NCBI GenBank assembly: GCA_002704915.1
Contig: PAIP01000071.1
Location: forward strand, 1 to 62,292
Length of the DNA stretch: 62,292 nucleotides
Direction: 5' to 3'
Source: Parvularcula sp.
GTDB taxonomy: Bacteria > Pseudomonadota > Alphaproteobacteria > Caulobacterales > Parvularculaceae
The notes beneath the pieces were generated by a model. That model was given only the letters and a program-made list of their open reading frames with translations. It was not told the origin of the DNA and made no database searches. The position numbers and the translations under genes were made by a program. Below are positions 17,342 to 29,101 of the stretch, one piece after another (positions within the stretch are counted from its first letter, which is position 1; each line of letters starts with the position of its first letter).

Positions 17342-17884
17342 TTAAACAAATGCATCGTTTTCGTCCTTCGCCGCTTTTGCCTGTGCGAAGATCTGCGCCA
17401 CAAAAACCAGAAGAACGCCCATGAACATAGCTTTCAGTTCAGGCGTGCCGATCTGGATGGAAAGCGCGTTTTGCCTTGCAGGGTCGCTCATGGAAAGAAT
17501 GAGGATAAGGCCCGTGCGCTGTATGACGCCGAACGCCGCCATGAAGAGACTTATCCGGGCGAAGCGGCGAAATCCGTAAACGGAAGCGAGGGAAAAGGTT
17601 CGGCCCGCCGCCGCTTCCAGAAAGGTGCGGCGCAGGCCGAGAAGCCCATAGGCCTGGATCAGGGCTCCTGTGAAGAAAAGCGCGAAACCCGAGATCCGAC
17701 CGGCGGCGCCGAGAGATGTCGCATCGTAATATCGCGCCGCGGGGTCGGTCGAATACGGTGCAAGCTGGTCCCAGAAGAGCCAGATTGCGGCGCTTGCGAG
17801 CGGAAGCGCGATGGCTGCGGCGAGTGTGAAGCCGGCGAGCAGGCGCGGCGGCAAAATCCGGGAAAGGGCCATAGAGAGATCCAT
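17342..17884 (-). CDS. DUF2975 membrane protein
   Basis: 180 aa with four hydrophobic segments (about 17-38, 65-82, 105-130, 150-168), matching DUF2975 in size, topology and the GRTFSLASVYGFRRFARISL segment. The family is defined by its partnership with a YozG-like HTH protein, seen here immediately downstream. Such pairs may form a membrane-linked regulatory unit, but no mechanism is established. No ribosome site is obvious at this ATG. The internal ATG at codon 5 is an alternative. Confidence 0.85.
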   Translation of the reverse strand: MDLSMALSRILPPRLLAGFTLAAAIALPLASAAIWLFWDQLAPYSTDPAARYYDATSLGAAGRISGFALFFTGALIQAYGLLGLRRTFLEAAAGRTFSLASVYGFRRFARISLFMAAFGVIQRTGLILILSMSDPARQNALSIQIGTPELKAMFMGVLLVFVAQIFAQAKAAKDENDAFV

Positions 17885-17910
17885 TTTTACATGTGAAAAT
17901 TAAAGTATCA

Positions 17911-17931
17911 CTTGAATTAATAAATTTCAAG
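17911..17931. promoter_or_regulatory. Palindrome before the DUF2975-XRE operon
   Basis: CTTGAA-TTAATAAAT-TTCAAG, two perfect 6-bp arms with an AT-only spacer, 27 bp upstream of the DUF2975 start and 35 bp upstream of the divergent Rap1a-like gene. The local AT content is the highest for several kb. It could control both directions through the XRE protein. Confidence 0.45.
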
Positions 17932-17965
17932 CGTTAATACGGCCCCGCTTACCTATGGAGGCTTT

Positions 17966-18322
17966 ATGAAACTGAAATTATTCGCCCTTGCCGCCTTGAT
18001 CGTGGCTCAGCCTGCCGCAGCCGCCTCGCTTTCCGCGGCGGATGTCCTCGAAATCAAAGAGCGCGCGTCCTCCGGCGCCTTTGCGGGCCGGGCGGAATGG
18101 ACGGCGCTCACCTTCTATCTTCAGGGGGCGGTCGAAACGGCGATGGGCTATAATGATGCGCTCAAGGACGCCGGACAAACGGGCCTCTTTTGTCCCCCGC
18201 CCGGAACATCGGAGTCGCTGGACAGTCTGATTGCGATGCTGGAGCGCACTAAAGCCGAAGATCGCACCAGGCAAGCGGCTTCACTCATTCTCGAAGACTA
18301 CGCCCGAAAATACCCCTGCTGA
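17966..18322 (+). CDS. Secreted Rap1a/Tai-like small protein
   Basis: 118 aa. Signal peptide to about residue 20 (VAQPAAAAS). The mature part follows the Rap1a/Tai layout: a helix with FYLQGAVETAMGYND, a central FCPPPG Cys, and a C-terminal ...ILEDYARKYPC ending in the second Cys. Rap1a and Tai are periplasmic immunity proteins against T6SS amidase effectors. No effector gene is visible nearby, so it may be an orphan immunity gene or simply a structural relative. Confidence 0.6.
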   Translation: MKLKLFALAALIVAQPAAAASLSAADVLEIKERASSGAFAGRAEWTALTFYLQGAVETAMGYNDALKDAGQTGLFCPPPGTSESLDSLIAMLERTKAEDRTRQAASLILEDYARKYPC

Positions 18323-18625
18323 TGAAAAGCATGTCATGCGCAGGGAAGCATCCAGCGTGTGTGATACTGACAGTCGCCGACAATAAAGCGTCGATGCAAG
18401 CGGAACAAAAGCGCGCCGGGTTCTGTATGCTTTGAGAAGCTTCAAAGATGTCAGGGTTATAACAAGTTATCTCATTGTGAGCCGCGTGGCCTGCATGCCG
18501 TCTGTAAACGGACGGATTTTTGAGCATGCTGTGCGCCGCGCAATCATTCCGCACTGTAGAATACATTCTTCCTATCGACAAAAAGCCCGGATCAGGGTGG
18601 TCTCGTCGATGAGGGGGAGAGAAAG
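18323..18625. other. Gene-free stretch with a weak hairpin
   Basis: No credible reading frame. A 5-bp GC stem (CCGTC at 18498, GACGG at 18511) followed by ATTTTT could be a weak terminator for the Rap1a-like gene. The last 15 bases hold the purine-rich ribosome site of the next gene. Nothing else stands out. Confidence 0.4.
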
Positions 18626-19855
18626 TTGTGCGTGATGAAAATCGCCATTGGGGGGGCGGGCATTGCGGGATTGACTGCTGCGGCGTTTCTGGCGGGGGCA
18701 GGTCATCGCGTCATTATTTACGATAAAGCCCCACAGCCGGGGCCGGTCGGTTCCGGGCTGATCGTGCAGCCGACCGGCCAGGCGGTCCTCGCGGCGCTGC
18801 AGCTTGATCATTTGTTGATGAAAAGAGGCTCGCGGCTCGACCGGCTCGATGGCCGGACCGAGGATGGCCGCCGCATTCTGAATGTGAAGTACGAAGCGCT
18901 TGGCCCGGATGTTTTTGGCGTTGCGGTCCATCGCTCGTCGCTCTTCAACATTCTTTATGATGCGGCGAAGAGCGCCGGCGCCGAGATCCGTTATGGCCGT
19001 ATGGTCACGGGGGCGGATGCGCAGTCGTGTGGGTTCGTGTTTGCTGACGGCGACACGTCAGAACCCTGCGATCTTCTGATCGACGCCCTTGGCCGCCGCA
19101 CGCCCTTTGTCGCCCGTGAAGACTGCATCTTGTCCTATGGCGCCTTATGGGCCAACGCTCCTTTTCCGTCTGGTCACGAATTTTCCGAAAATGCGTTGTC
19201 GCAGCGTTATCGCAGCGCCAATCTATCGGCAGGCGTCATGCCCATCGGATCGGCGGCGGACAAAGACCCGTTGCAGGCGGCGTTTTTCTGGACGCTGGGC
19301 GCCAGGCATTATGACGCCTGGCTGATGACGCCGCTGCCGCGCTGGAAAGACAGAGTGCTCAAGCTCTGGCCGGAAGCGGCGCCCGTTCTCGATCATTTCC
19401 AGGATCACGAACAGTTCGTTTTCGCGACCTACGCGCATCACACCGCGCCGGCGCCCGTTGAGGGGCGTCTCGTTCATATGGGCGACGCCTGGCATGCGGC
19501 CAGCCCGCAACTGGGACAGGGCGCCAATATGGCGCTCATCGACGCCTGGGCGCTGTCCGTTGCGCTGGAACGCTATGCGGATGTCGATGCGGCGCTCGCA
19601 GGTTTCGTCGAACTGCGCCGCAATCACGTGAAACTCTATCAGGCGATCAGCCGTCTGTTCACGCCGGTTTATCAGTCGGATTCAAAAACGCTTCCGGCCT
19701 TGCGCGATAAATTCGCAGCGCCTTTGTCGACCTTCTGGTTCATGCCGAAACTGCTCGCCGCCATGGTGGCGGGCACGCTGGGCGATCCGCTCAAACATTT
19801 GCAAAGCCCGACGATCTATGCTGCGAAGACTGACGCTGCAGAGGAGGTTGTGTAG
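18626..19855 (+). CDS. FAD-dependent monooxygenase (PHBH-type fold)
   Basis: 409 aa from a TTG at 18626, placed 6 bases after GGGGGAG. The in-frame ATG at 18635 (MKIAIGGAGIAGLTAAAFLA) gives the conventional start but sits 15 bases from that site. The Rossmann motif GGAGIAG, a substrate-side EPCDLLIDALGRRT and the second FAD motif GDAWHAASPQLGQGANMALI are clear. The family hydroxylates aromatic or related small molecules with NAD(P)H. Substrate unknown. The stop is directly followed by the ATG of the next gene. Confidence 0.88.
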   Translation: MCVMKIAIGGAGIAGLTAAAFLAGAGHRVIIYDKAPQPGPVGSGLIVQPTGQAVLAALQLDHLLMKRGSRLDRLDGRTEDGRRILNVKYEALGPDVFGVAVHRSSLFNILYDAAKSAGAEIRYGRMVTGADAQSCGFVFADGDTSEPCDLLIDALGRRTPFVAREDCILSYGALWANAPFPSGHEFSENALSQRYRSANLSAGVMPIGSAADKDPLQAAFFWTLGARHYDAWLMTPLPRWKDRVLKLWPEAAPVLDHFQDHEQFVFATYAHHTAPAPVEGRLVHMGDAWHAASPQLGQGANMALIDAWALSVALERYADVDAALAGFVELRRNHVKLYQAISRLFTPVYQSDSKTLPALRDKFAAPLSTFWFMPKLLAAMVAGTLGDPLKHLQSPTIYAAKTDAAEEVV

Positions 19856-21004
19856 ATGCGGTTTGCCGTTTTTTCTTTGGTGTCGCTTTTCGTTGCTGCG
19901 TGCGAAAGCGCACCGAAGCCGGAACTTCCGTCGAGTGCGGATATTGCGGCCGAAACACGGCGGTTGATGCAGCGCGAAGACGTGAAAGGGCTCGCGCTCG
20001 CGGTCGTCACGGCAGGCGAGGTGCGCGATGTCATGAGTTTCGGCTACCGCAATGTGGAGCGGAAAGAACCGCTTGAGACTGACACCATCATGTATGGCGC
20101 GTCGCTGACCAAGGCGGCCTTCGCCTATATGGTTCTGCAACTGGTCGACGAAGGGCTTGTGGATCTCGACCGGCCGATCGCCGATTATCTCGACAGGCCG
20201 ATCCCGGACTATGAAGGCTGGGCTGTGCTGAACGGCGATGAGGACTGGCGGCGCGTCACCCCGCGGCACGTGCTCACGCACACAACGGGACTTCATAACC
20301 TTCGCTTTTTGGAGCCGAACCGCGATCTGAAATTCCATTTCACGCCGGGCGACGCTTATGCCTATTCCGGCGAAGGCTTCTGGCTGCTTCAGTTGATGCT
20401 GGAGGAAGGGCTGGGCCTTGATGTAAAAGAGGAAATGCAAACGCGCATGTTCGACCGCTTCGACATGCCGAATACGTCGATGCAGTGGCGCGAGGATTTC
20501 GCCGATAATCTTGCGGACGGCTACGCCATGGACGGGTCGTTCGAGCCCCATGACGAGCGCAGCAATGTCGCCGCCTCCGGTTCCATGGACACGACCATCG
20601 CCGATCAGGCGAAGATGTGGCGCGGCATGCTGGCGGGAGAGGGCCTGTCAGCAGCGTCGCGCGCCGAGTGGGTCAGGCCGCAATTCCCGATCCGCACGGC
20701 GCAGAAATTTCCGACCATTGAGAATTACGACACCAGCGATCCGCGCGGCGAGCCGATAAATCTCTCCGCCGGGCTCGGCGTTGAGACATGGGACGGGCCG
20801 CAGGGGCGCGCGTTCGCCAAGGGCGGCCACAATCCCTGGACCGGCAATATCGTCATTTGTCAGGAGGTCGAGGAGCGCTGTCTCGTTCTCTTGGGAAACA
20901 GCGTCCGCGCGGAGATTATCTATCCCGAGATCGTCGAGTTCGTCCTTGGCGAGACCAATTATCCATGGTGGTGGACCTATCCAGCGCTGCACGATTCGGA
21001 GTGA
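19856..21004 (+). CDS. Lipoprotein serine hydrolase, beta-lactamase class C family
   Basis: 382 aa. It begins with a lipoprotein signal (SLFVAAC, Cys16). The catalytic SxxK is S83-L-T-K86 (GASLTKAAF). A Tyr motif appears in YAYSGEGFW, and a C-terminal GGHNPWTGN replaces the usual KTG-like box. Members are esterases, D-aminopeptidases or lactamases, and which one cannot be judged. It has zero spacing from the monooxygenase gene, so the two share one transcript. Confidence 0.88.
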   Translation: MRFAVFSLVSLFVAACESAPKPELPSSADIAAETRRLMQREDVKGLALAVVTAGEVRDVMSFGYRNVERKEPLETDTIMYGASLTKAAFAYMVLQLVDEGLVDLDRPIADYLDRPIPDYEGWAVLNGDEDWRRVTPRHVLTHTTGLHNLRFLEPNRDLKFHFTPGDAYAYSGEGFWLLQLMLEEGLGLDVKEEMQTRMFDRFDMPNTSMQWREDFADNLADGYAMDGSFEPHDERSNVAASGSMDTTIADQAKMWRGMLAGEGLSAASRAEWVRPQFPIRTAQKFPTIENYDTSDPRGEPINLSAGLGVETWDGPQGRAFAKGGHNPWTGNIVICQEVEERCLVLLGNSVRAEIIYPEIVEFVLGETNYPWWWTYPALHDSE

Positions 21005-21016
21005 GCGGGAAAAAGT

Positions 21017-22855
21017 CTAAGCCGTCTCTTTCGCCCGCTTCTTGCGCAAATGCGGCTTCAGCGCAATTTTCCGCAGGCGGATCGATTTCGGCGTCACCTC
21101 GACCAGCTCATCATCGCCAATATAGGAAATCGCCTGTTCCAGCGTCAGGCGGCGCGGCGGCGTGAGTTTCACCGCATCGTCCTTGCCGGCGGCGCGGATA
21201 TTGGTGAGCTGCTTCGCCTTTAACGGATTGACGTCGAGATCGTCCGGCTTTGCGTTCTCGCCGATGATCATGCCTTCATAGACCGCCTCGCCCGGCGAGA
21301 TGAACATGACGCCGCGCTCTTCGAGATTCCACAGGGCGTAAGGCACGGCGGTGCCGTCGCCATTGGAGATGAGGACGCCGTTGCGGCGGCCCTCGATGGC
21401 GCCTTTATGGGGCTGATGCTCAAGATAAGAGCGGTTCATGACGCCCGTGCCGCGCGTGTCGGTGAGGAACTCGCCGTGATAGCCAATGAGCGCACGCGAC
21501 GGCGCATGCATGACAAGGCGCGTCTTGCCGGCGCCCGCGGGTTTCATTTCAACGAGCTCGGCTTTTTTCTGGGACAGTTTTTCGATGACGACGCCGGAAT
21601 AATCGTCATCCACATCGATGACGATTTCCTCGACGGGTTCGAGGACCTGTCCGTTCTCATCCGTGCGCGTCACGACGCGCGGACGCGAGACGGCGAGTTC
21701 GAAACCTTCGCGGCGCATGTTTTCAATGAGGACGCCAAGCTGCAACTCGCCGCGGCCTGCGACGTCGAAGGCGTCCTTGTTTTCCGTTTCGGTGACGGTG
21801 ATGGCGACGTCGCCTTCGGCCTGGCGCATCAGACGTTCGCGAATGACGCGCGACTGCACCTTGTCGCCTTCGCGTCCGGCGAGCGGGGAGTCATTGGCGG
21901 CGAGTGTCACGGACAGCGTCGGCGGGTCGATAGGCTGGGCGGGCAAAGGCGTCTCGACGCTCGCATCGCAGATCGTGTCGGAAACCGAAGCCTTGGAAAA
22001 ACCGGCGATGGCGATGATGTCGCCGGGAAAGGCTTCGTCGACGGGCTGGCGTTTGAGCCCGCGGAAAGCGAGCACTTTGGTGACGCGCGCCTGCTCTACG
22101 CTTTTACCGTCGCGCGACAGCGCCTTCATGGTGACGCCCGGTTTCGCCGTGCCGGAGATGATCCGCCCCGTCAGGATGCGGCCGAGATAGGGATCGGCCT
22201 CGAGCGTCGTCGCCAGCATGCGGAAGGGCGCCGACGGGCCTTCAGCAACTTCCGGCGCCGGCACGTGGGCGACGACAGTTTCAAAAAGCGCGTCGAGATC
22301 CTTGCGCGGGCCTTCGAGCGATGTGTCCGCCCAGCCGTCGCGGCCCGCCGCATAGAGAACCGGGAAATCCAGTTGCTCGTCCGACGCGCCAAGCGCGGCG
22401 AAAAGATCGAAAGCTGCGTCGAGGGCGGCGTCCGGGTCGGCGCTCGGCCGGTCCACCTTGTTGAGGACGACAATGGGTTTCAACCCCAGCGCCAGCGCCT
22501 TCGACAATACGAATTTGGTCTGGGGCATGGGCCCTTCGGCGGCGTCGATCAAGAGGAGACAGCCATCGACCATGGAGAGAATGCGCTCCACCTCGCCGCC
22601 GAAATCGGCGTGGCCCGGCGTGTCGACGATATTGAGGCGCACGGGCGTTTCACCCTTTTCCCAGACGACGCTGGTGCATTTGGCGAGAATGGTGATCCCG
22701 CGCTCGCGCTCGATATCGTTGGAATCCATGGCGCGCTCGGCCATTTCGGCATTGTCGCGCACTGCGCCGGACTGGCGCAGCATCTCGTCGACAAGCGTTG
22801 TCTTGCCATGGTCGACGTGCGCGATGATGGCGATATTTCTAAGGGCCGGGGTCAT
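21017..22855 (-). CDS. typA: Ribosome-associated GTPase TypA/BipA
   Basis: 612 aa, normal length. G1 is [10 protein letters not shown], the switch region contains [11 protein letters not shown]3 is [16 protein letters not shown], and G4 is LNKVDRP. EF-G-like domains and the BipA-specific C-terminal domain follow ([33 protein letters not shown]). It assists 50S assembly and stress or cold adaptation. It is divergent from dnaG with a 208-bp gap. Confidence 0.97.
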   Translation of the reverse strand: MTPALRNIAIIAHVDHGKTTLVDEMLRQSGAVRDNAEMAERAMDSNDIERERGITILAKCTSVVWEKGETPVRLNIVDTPGHADFGGEVERILSMVDGCLLLIDAAEGPMPQTKFVLSKALALGLKPIVVLNKVDRPSADPDAALDAAFDLFAALGASDEQLDFPVLYAAGRDGWADTSLEGPRKDLDALFETVVAHVPAPEVAEGPSAPFRMLATTLEADPYLGRILTGRIISGTAKPGVTMKALSRDGKSVEQARVTKVLAFRGLKRQPVDEAFPGDIIAIAGFSKASVSDTICDASVETPLPAQPIDPPTLSVTLAANDSPLAGREGDKVQSRVIRERLMRQAEGDVAITVTETENKDAFDVAGRGELQLGVLIENMRREGFELAVSRPRVVTRTDENGQVLEPVEEIVIDVDDDYSGVVIEKLSQKKAELVEMKPAGAGKTRLVMHAPSRALIGYHGEFLTDTRGTGVMNRSYLEHQPHKGAIEGRRNGVLISNGDGTAVPYALWNLEERGVMFISPGEAVYEGMIIGENAKPDDLDVNPLKAKQLTNIRAAGKDDAVKLTPPRRLTLEQAISYIGDDELVEVTPKSIRLRKIALKPHLRKKRAKETA

Positions 22856-23049
22856 GACTTGGTGGCGTCCTTTCGCATCCCGGTTGGCGTCACGCCGGAG
22901 AGCGGGGCTCGAGGGGATATTGCATTGCGGTATTTGGCGGGCTCGTTGCGCGGTTTTTGCGGCTTTGGCAAGGGGGCGGGTGGGGAAAAGCGGTAAAGAC
23001 GGGCTCTAGGCTCGGCTGCACGCGGCCCCTATATCTCGACGCCGCCCTA

Positions 23050-23055
23050 TATAAT
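23050..23055 (+). promoter_or_regulatory. Consensus -10 box very close to the dnaG start
   Basis: A perfect TATAAT ends only 8 bases before the dnaG ATG at 23064, with no Shine-Dalgarno-like sequence between. The -35 position at 17-bp spacing is GC-rich and poor. If used, it would give an essentially leaderless mRNA. Confidence 0.4.
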
Positions 23056-23063
23056 AAGTACCT

Positions 23064-25055
23064 ATGGCCCGTTTCACCCCTGAATTTCTGGACGAGTTGA
23101 AGGCGCGACTGCGCCCCTCCGACGTCATCGGAAAGCATGTGAAGCTCCAGAAGCGGGGCAATGCCTGGTGGGGGCTGTCGCCCTTCAAGCCCGAAAAGAC
23201 GCCGTCCTTCTCCGTCGATGACCGGCGCGGGACCTATCACTGCTTTTCGACCCAGAACCATGGCGACATCATCACCTTCCTGATTGAGACGCAGGGGCTG
23301 ACCTTTCCCGAAGCGGTGGAACGGCTCGCCGCCGATGCGGGGCTCGCCCTGCCGGCGGAGAGCCCGCAGGAAGCGGCGCGCGCGGAAAAAGCGAAGGGAC
23401 TCGCTGAGGCCTGCGCCGCGGCGGCGAAGTTTTATCAGGCGATGCTCCATCGCGCCGACGGGCGCAACGCCATGGACTATTTGCGCGGGCGCGAGATCAC
23501 CGATGCGCAGATTGAAGCCTTCGCCATCGGCTTCGCCCCGGCGGGCCGCCATGCGCTGAAAGATTATCTGTTGAATAAAGGTTTCGCCGACGAGGTGCTG
23601 GCGGAGGCGGGGCTCGTCATCAAACCGGAGGACGGCGGCGCCAGCTATGACCGGTTCCGCAACCGCATCATGTTTCCGATTTTGGGCGCCCGCGACCGGG
23701 TGATTGCGTTCGGGGGACGCGCCCTCGATCCGAACGCCAAGGCGAAATACCTCAACTCTCCGGAAACGCCGCTCTTTCACAAAGGCTCGGTTCTCTACAA
23801 TTTCACCGCCGCCCGCGCCGCCGCCGCCGACGATAAAAAGCCGTTGATCGTCTGCGAAGGCTATATGGACGTGATCGCGCTGTGGGGCGCGGGGATCAAA
23901 CGCGCCGTGGCGCCGCTCGGCACCGCGCTCACCGAAGATCAGCTTGCGATGCTGTGGCGTTCTTCGGACGAGCCGGTCTTATGTTTCGACGGCGACAGCG
24001 CCGGCGTGCAGGCGGCGCACCGTTCCATCGACCGCGCGCTGCCAATGCTGAAGCCCGGCAAGTCCTTGAACTTCGCCTTTCTGCCGGAAGGTCAGGACCC
24101 GGACGATCTTGTCCGGTCGCAAGGCGAGACGGCGATGACCGAGGTTCTCGAAAAGGCGCGGCCCCTAGTCGATGTCTTATGGACGCGCGAGATTTCCCTG
24201 CGCGAACTCGACACGCCGGAACGCCGCGCGGCGCTCCGCTCTCACTTGCGCGACCTCGTCAAGCAGATCGCCGACAAGGATGTGCGCGGCGCCTATGGCG
24301 AGGAGCTGTCCCAGCGCTTGAATGCGCAATTCCAGCCGCCGCCGAAACAGGGCGGCTATAACCGGGATGGTTCGGGACAGGGCGGCAATCCCTTCCGTCG
24401 CTCCGGACCCTGGCAAGGCCGGGGGCCGGGCGGCCGTTCCGGCCGGGGCCCATATGACAGGGGGATGGGCTTTCGATTCACCGCCCCCGCGCGGCCGACG
24501 CCGGGCCTAAAAAGCCCCTCCCAATGGGTGCGCGAGGCGAGCCTTGTTCTCGCCGCGATCCACCATCCAGCCCTCATGGAGCGTCAGGAGGCGGCCTATT
24601 TTGAGCTCGATCTTGCGGATCCGGGGCTGAAAGCGCTTCTCGGCGAGGTTCTGGCGGCGATTTCAGCCGATCCAACCCTTGACAGCGCGGGGTTGAAAAG
24701 CCATCTCACCAAAACCGGCGCGGCAGGCACATTGGAGCGGGTGACGTCAGATCCCCAGCTTGGAAAACACAGATTCCTCCGCCCCGACACTGAGATTGAC
24801 GAGGTAGAACAGGGGTTCCGAAACGCCCTGGCCCATCACCTGTTTGAATCGACCCTGAAACAGGAAGTGGCCCGTTCGGCGTCTCAGATATTCACCGATG
24901 GCGATGATGCGTGGAAAGCGGCGGCGGCCGCGCGCGAGGAGTTGATCAATTCGAGCAAGCCGGAAGAAGACGGGGATGTGGGCGACTCCCCGAAACGGAT
25001 CACCGATGCGCTCGAAAGGATGAAACAGACCGTAGAAAAAAAATTCGGTCGGTAA
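23064..25055 (+). CDS. dnaG: DNA primase
   Basis: 663 aa. It synthesises RNA primers at the fork. N-terminal domain to about residue 100, TOPRIM catalytic core at about 265-345 (PLIVCEGYMDVIAL with the catalytic Glu, then CFDGDSAG), and a helicase-binding C-terminal domain. A Gly/Arg-rich linker sits at about 430-470. The usual CHC2 zinc finger (C-P-F-H ... C-F-x-C) reads S-P-F-K and C-F-S-T, so three of four ligands are gone. Similar loss is known in several alphaproteobacteria. rpoD follows after 12 bp. Confidence 0.97.
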   Translation: MARFTPEFLDELKARLRPSDVIGKHVKLQKRGNAWWGLSPFKPEKTPSFSVDDRRGTYHCFSTQNHGDIITFLIETQGLTFPEAVERLAADAGLALPAESPQEAARAEKAKGLAEACAAAAKFYQAMLHRADGRNAMDYLRGREITDAQIEAFAIGFAPAGRHALKDYLLNKGFADEVLAEAGLVIKPEDGGASYDRFRNRIMFPILGARDRVIAFGGRALDPNAKAKYLNSPETPLFHKGSVLYNFTAARAAAADDKKPLIVCEGYMDVIALWGAGIKRAVAPLGTALTEDQLAMLWRSSDEPVLCFDGDSAGVQAAHRSIDRALPMLKPGKSLNFAFLPEGQDPDDLVRSQGETAMTEVLEKARPLVDVLWTREISLRELDTPERRAALRSHLRDLVKQIADKDVRGAYGEELSQRLNAQFQPPPKQGGYNRDGSGQGGNPFRRSGPWQGRGPGGRSGRGPYDRGMGFRFTAPARPTPGLKSPSQWVREASLVLAAIHHPALMERQEAAYFELDLADPGLKALLGEVLAAISADPTLDSAGLKSHLTKTGAAGTLERVTSDPQLGKHRFLRPDTEIDEVEQGFRNALAHHLFESTLKQEVARSASQIFTDGDDAWKAAAAAREELINSSKPEEDGDVGDSPKRITDALERMKQTVEKKFGR

Positions 25056-25067
25056 GGATTTAACGAG

Positions 25068-27059
<1,992 letters not shown>

Positions 27060-27066
27060 GAAGTGA

Positions 27067-27089
27067 CCCCGCCTCGTGCGGGGTTTTTT
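27067..27089 (+). terminator. rpoD terminator
   Basis: CCCCGC-CTCGT-GCGGGG followed by TTTTTT, 8 bases after the rpoD stop. Short but perfect stem with a clean U run. Confidence 0.88.
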
Positions 27090-27182
27090 CTTGTCCGGCG
27101 TCGATGGCTTCCTATCTTGCTCTGTAGGCGAATGGTTTCCGCGCGGGCGAAGCCGGAAAAACCTAAATCTCTGAGGGGCAAG

Positions 27183-28451
27183 ATGAAAATCATAAAACTT
27201 GGCTTGTTTGCGCTGGGCGTGCTTGTGGCGGTTGGCGCGTGGTGCGCGCTGGCGGTGTTTCTGGGTCTTTATGGCTGGTGGATGACGCCGATTGCGAAAG
27301 AGGGCGACCACGCCGCCTTTTTCACCGAAGCGACGCAGCGTATTGACGAGTCGAATCCCGGCAACACAGCCTTCATTCTGATCGGCGATGGTGACGTCGT
27401 TGGAGAATACTACGCGCCGGATAATCGCAATATCGATGCGCAGACCGTTTTTCCAACCTCGTCCTTCAGCAAATGGATCACGGCGCTTGGCGTGATGAAG
27501 CTGGTGGAAGAGGGTGACATCGCCCTTGACGATCCTGTGTCGGCGCACATCACGCGCTGGCGTTTGCCGGATAGCGAGTTCGACGAAGATGGCGTCACCA
27601 TTCGCCGGCTTTTGAGCCATATGGCCGGGCTGACGGACGGGCTCGGTTTTGCCGATTATAACGCGAACGAGACGTTGCCCTCGCTTGAAGAAACGCTCGC
27701 TGATCCGCGTGCGTCCTCAGGGCAGGATGTCCGTATCGAAGTGGGCGCCGCGCCCGGGGAGGAGTTCGCCTATTCCGGCGGCGGCTATCTGATCCTGCAG
27801 CTCCTGATCGAAGAGGTTTCGGGCAAGGCGTATCAGGCCTTCATCCGCGATGAGCTGCTGGCGCCGCTCGACATGACGCAATCCTCATTCCGGTTTATCG
27901 GCGACATCGAAGGCGCGACGCAGTCCTTTGACGCGTCTGGCGCGGTCGCGCCGCACTATCAATACGCGGCGGCGGGCGCCACTGGTTTTTCGAGTTCGGC
28001 GGCGGATTTGCTTCGGCTCGTTACGGCGCTGACAAATGAAGATGCGGATTTCATCCTGCAGCCGGAGACTCTTGCCGCCATGCGCCAGCCGGAGGCTCAT
28101 GTTCTTGGCGCGCCGATCTGGGGTCTTGGAACCATCTTATATGCGCCGACGAAATCAGGCGATTTCATCTACGGTCATGACGGCGCCAATGAGCCGGCGA
28201 TCAACGTCTCGGTGCGCATCAATCCCGACAATCATGACGCCTATATCATGCTGGTGAACGGACATCCGTCACTGGCGTCCGACATCGGCGGGGAATGGGT
28301 TTTGTGGCAGACAGGCGCGCCCGATATTCTGTCCACCGAAAAGGCCATGAAGAGCGCGCTGCTGCCGGCCGCTCTCGGGTCTCTCCTGATACTGATCGTG
28401 GCCGCAGTTTGGGCAAGGCGGCTCTTTTTCCGGGGCGGCGCGAGCGCTTGA
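27183..28451 (+). CDS. Membrane-anchored serine hydrolase, beta-lactamase class C family
   Basis: 422 aa from the ATG at 27183, which has GAGGGG 4 bases upstream. The frame is open back to 27063 across the rpoD terminator, but that part is not coding. One TM segment lies at each end (about 8-33 and 396-414), which places the catalytic domain outside. The SxxK motif is S94-F-S-K97 (PTSSFSK). The Tyr motif is FAYSGGGYL, and YGHDGANEP stands at the third box. A distant relative lies at 19856-21004. Substrate unknown. Confidence 0.87.
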   Translation: MKIIKLGLFALGVLVAVGAWCALAVFLGLYGWWMTPIAKEGDHAAFFTEATQRIDESNPGNTAFILIGDGDVVGEYYAPDNRNIDAQTVFPTSSFSKWITALGVMKLVEEGDIALDDPVSAHITRWRLPDSEFDEDGVTIRRLLSHMAGLTDGLGFADYNANETLPSLEETLADPRASSGQDVRIEVGAAPGEEFAYSGGGYLILQLLIEEVSGKAYQAFIRDELLAPLDMTQSSFRFIGDIEGATQSFDASGAVAPHYQYAAAGATGFSSSAADLLRLVTALTNEDADFILQPETLAAMRQPEAHVLGAPIWGLGTILYAPTKSGDFIYGHDGANEPAINVSVRINPDNHDAYIMLVNGHPSLASDIGGEWVLWQTGAPDILSTEKAMKSALLPAALGSLLILIVAAVWARRLFFRGGASA

Positions 28452-28521
28452 CACGGAAAACGAGACTCCGTTTGATGCGCCGGGCGATCATCCCTGATCG
28501 CAACAACGGGGAGAAAAATCA

Positions 28522-29007
28522 GTGAGATTGATGATGATGGGCGCAGCGTTTCTGGCGCTTGCGGCATGCGCATCCGAGGCGGATACGGATGTGTTGGAGC
28601 GGAACAAGGAAGTTGCGCGCAACTTTTACGAAGATCTGTGGTTCAGTGAAAATACGGATAAATACGCCGAATATGTCGCCGATACGTACATCGTCCACGA
28701 TGTAGGTCCGCGCAAAGGCGTTGAAGAAGTTGCTGTCGAGCAAAAGAATATCGCCGATTTGTTCCACAGCCTTGGCGACATGACCGGGAAGATCGACTAT
28801 CAGATCGCCGAGGGCGACAAGGTGGCGACGCGCTGGTTCATTTCTCTTGATCCGAACGAGGAGGTGGCCGCGATGGGGTTCCCGCCTGTTGACGGCGTCG
28901 CGATCATCAATGTGTTTCGCTTCAATGACGAGGGCAAGATCGTCGAGGTGTGGAACCACCGTCACGATGTCGAGCTGCCCCAGCCGCCCGGCGCTGGAGG
29001 CGAATAA
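28522..29007 (+). CDS. SnoaL-like lipoprotein
   Basis: 161 aa from GTG at 28522, with GGGGAG upstream. The product begins VRLMMMGAAFLALAAC, a lipoprotein signal. The mature part has the NTF2/SnoaL fold pattern (NKEVARNFYEDLWFSENTDK, YIVHDVGPRKG, EVWNHRHDVELPQ). SnoaL-like domains bind or isomerise small hydrophobic compounds. The substrate is unknown. Confidence 0.82.
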   Translation: MRLMMMGAAFLALAACASEADTDVLERNKEVARNFYEDLWFSENTDKYAEYVADTYIVHDVGPRKGVEEVAVEQKNIADLFHSLGDMTGKIDYQIAEGDKVATRWFISLDPNEEVAAMGFPPVDGVAIINVFRFNDEGKIVEVWNHRHDVELPQPPGAGGE

Positions 29008-29101
29008 AAAAGCCTGCAATCGCGAAACGCCGCGCCGGCGCCTTGTCCCGCTCCCGTGTTCTCTGTTTCATGGGGAGCGTAAGCAAGACGCCGGAGCGAA
29101 C

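Noticed and set aside
21407-22996. Plus-strand 529-codon open frame
   Set aside because: Antisense shadow of typA. Composition is His/Asp/Arg-rich without domain features.
27063-27182. Upstream extension of the serine hydrolase gene
   Set aside because: It would start inside the rpoD terminator. The ATG at 27183 has a good ribosome site and begins a TM segment.
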